7,695 nt of DNA from Planctomycetota bacterium (GTDB lineage Bacteria > Planctomycetota > Phycisphaerae > Phycisphaerales > SM1A02), in the NCBI GenBank assembly GCA_022567855.1, contig JADFGE010000126.1, positions 1 through 7,695 of the forward strand, given 5' to 3'. The position numbers and the translations under genes are program-made. Position 1 is the stretch's first letter; every line of letters starts with the position of its first letter. Below the pieces are notes generated by a model. It did not search any database. It worked only from the letters and a program-made list of their open reading frames with translations, and was not told where the DNA came from. This document shows, one piece after another, positions 6,520 through 7,695 of this stretch.

Positions 6520-6597
6520 CGTCTAGATTATCTTCGTGAGATCCGTCAATCATACCCGTCCTAACCTGCGGAGTATGCCTTGCCATTCAGCGCCGTA
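6520..6597 (-). promoter_or_regulatory. Intergenic spacer upstream of the small zinc-ribbon gene
   Basis: These 78 bases lie between two genes on the minus strand. Reading that strand, TATGAT at 6555-6550 and GATAAT at 6532-6527 are possible -10 boxes, and a TTGACG at 6551-6546 overlaps the first. No pair has normal -35/-10 spacing, so a promoter here is only possible. I see no hairpin followed by a T-run that would end the hydrolase transcript. Confidence 0.2.
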
Positions 6598-7695
6598 TCA
6601 TGGATCGACGTTGTCTGCCACCTGTTCCTCCAGCCAGCGAATTCCGTCTCGAAGGTTCTGGTAGACATTCCCGCGCCAGCCGTGCCCACCTTGGTATGTG
6701 GTCAACTTGGTTTTCGCGCCTGCTGCACGCAACTGATCGCGCGCGGCTTGGGCGTGCTTTATGGGAATGAAATCCTGCGGGGAATGAAGAATGTAAAACG
6801 CAAGACCGTTCACGTTCTCGATCGGTGGAAGCGTCTGGGGCTTAAACACGGACATCGCAACAAACGCTCCCGTCACACGAGTATCCGGCTGCAACGCGAT
6901 CGCATAGGTCGCAGGTCCGCTTGAAGACCATGCCAGTACGAAGATGTACCGTTCGTCGATTGCGTAGTCTTGGTCGATCTCGTCCAAGACTGCATCGATG
7001 AACTGCTCAGTCGTGAATTTCATGCTCGGGTGGGGATTTGTTGTGGTAGGCCAAACGAGCTTTTGTGCCTGTTGTCTATCCCACTCCGGAGCAACGATCT
7101 GCGCAAGCAGGTATTCATCGGAAAGGACGTGCCGATAGATGCGCTTGATGAACCGGTGAAAATCAGGCGAACCAGGCCCGCCGGGCAGCACGAGCAGAAC
7201 CTTGTAACCCTTCGGCGGCGCGGGCTGATCACCTCGGCCACCAATGAGGATGTATCGCTTGTAAGGATCATCTTGCGCACGGCGATCATCGGCTGGGATA
7301 TCTGCGACATCCTCAGCGGGAATGAGCGGCCGTTCGTGATTTGGAACATGCACGTTCCCACTTGGCGGTTCTCTTTTTCGGGCGTCCGCGATCCTCGCCT
7401 CGATGTCGGCGCGATTCTCCTCCCACCATTGCCGCCACCATTCCCCATTGTGAGCTTTGTCCCACTGAACCCCCGTGAGCTGACCAAGGCCGAACCAGCC
7501 GATCCAATAGATTGTGTTATGGGTGTTGTCGCGCTCGATGAGGTCGATCAAAATGGGGATCGCTCGCGGGTTCTCAAACTCCGCGATCCAACTTGCGCTG
7601 GCGTCGATCTTCTCGACGTCTCCATCGCTCACGTTTTGTTCCAAACGCTCCAGCAAATCATCGAGGGTCGGCTCGAGGATGATTGAATCGGGGTT
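6598..7695 (-). CDS. HEAT-like repeat / alpha-beta hydrolase fusion protein (5' end outside window)
   Basis: The frame is open to the right edge, so at least 365 residues exist and the true start lies outside. A TTG at 7656 could be read as a start, but the coding sequence clearly continues upstream (IILEPTLDDLLERLEQ). Numbering from the first visible residue, about 14-105 resemble a HEAT-like repeat ending in LTG and a Trp-rich segment (NGEWWRQWWEENR at 83-95). From about 145 an alpha/beta hydrolase follows. LLVLPGGPG (167-175) is the likely oxyanion loop, LAWSSSGP (254-261) the nucleophile elbow, HSPQDFIP (304-311) holds the probable acid D308, and GGHGW (336-340) the probable base H338. 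The elbow departs from G-x-S-x-G: if S257 is the nucleophile both glycines are replaced (Ala, Ser). Esterase or peptidase activity is plausible, but the substrate is unknown. A secretion signal would lie beyond the window. Confidence 0.75.
   Translation of the reverse strand, partial: NPDSIILEPTLDDLLERLEQNVSDGDVEKIDASASWIAEFENPRAIPILIDLIERDNTHNTIYWIGWFGLGQLTGVQWDKAHNGEWWRQWWEENRADIEARIADARKREPPSGNVHVPNHERPLIPAEDVADIPADDRRAQDDPYKRYILIGGRGDQPAPPKGYKVLLVLPGGPGSPDFHRFIKRIYRHVLSDEYLLAQIVAPEWDRQQAQKLVWPTTTNPHPSMKFTTEQFIDAVLDEIDQDYAIDERYIFVLAWSSSGPATYAIALQPDTRVTGAFVAMSVFKPQTLPPIENVNGLAFYILHSPQDFIPIKHAQAARDQLRAAGAKTKLTTYQGGHGWRGNVYQNLRDGIRWLEEQVADNVDP

Noticed and set aside
6970..7686. A 238-codon open frame on the plus strand
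   Set aside because: It is antisense to the HEAT/hydrolase gene, which has recognisable motifs; no domain is seen in the plus-strand product.
1..7695. CRISPR arrays, tRNA or rRNA genes, transposases, or a novel defence system
   Set aside because: I found no regularly spaced repeats, no tRNA-like cloverleaf, no terminal inverted repeats and no nuclease, transposase or toxin-like products. Nearly all the sequence is explained by eight genes on alternating strands.

Overview
The window carries eight protein-coding genes and no RNA genes, mobile elements or CRISPR arrays that I can see. The DNA is fairly GC-rich and tightly packed; the longest gap between genes is about 100 bases. Three features suggest a planctomycete, probably of the Phycisphaerae type: a fused 3-dehydroquinate dehydratase/shikimate dehydrogenase, two membrane proteins with a C-x2-C-x-Y-x-L-T-G...C-P-E-C-G zinc ribbon, and a HEAT-like segment joined to an alpha/beta hydrolase. 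This placement is an inference from gene style, not from a marker gene.

Layout from left to right. The 3' end of hslU (+), the ATPase of the HslUV protease, enters from the left edge. It converges on aroDE (-), a bifunctional shikimate-pathway enzyme. A 77-base divergent promoter region separates aroDE from a tight two-gene unit (+): a PNPOx-like/DUF2470 protein and, 6 bases later, a D-2-hydroxyacid dehydrogenase of the glyoxylate/hydroxypyruvate reductase type. This unit converges on a membrane-anchored zinc-ribbon protein (-) whose outer domain resembles a planctomycete pseudopilin. A 102-base divergent region then leads to a pepP-like Xaa-Pro aminopeptidase (+). That gene converges, across a hairpin, on a small two-helix zinc-ribbon membrane protein (-). 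Upstream of it on the same strand lies a HEAT/alpha-beta-hydrolase gene (-) that runs off the right edge.

The genes do not form one pathway. They are mostly housekeeping metabolism (protein quality control, aromatic amino-acid precursors, 2-keto acid reduction, peptide turnover) mixed with lineage-specific envelope proteins. I see no defence or mobile system. The most interesting points are a matched pair of TACTAT boxes placed to give nearly leaderless mRNAs for the divergent aroDE and PNPOx genes, the zinc-ribbon/pseudopilin-like architecture, and non-standard active-site residues in the shikimate dehydrogenase half and in the hydrolase.
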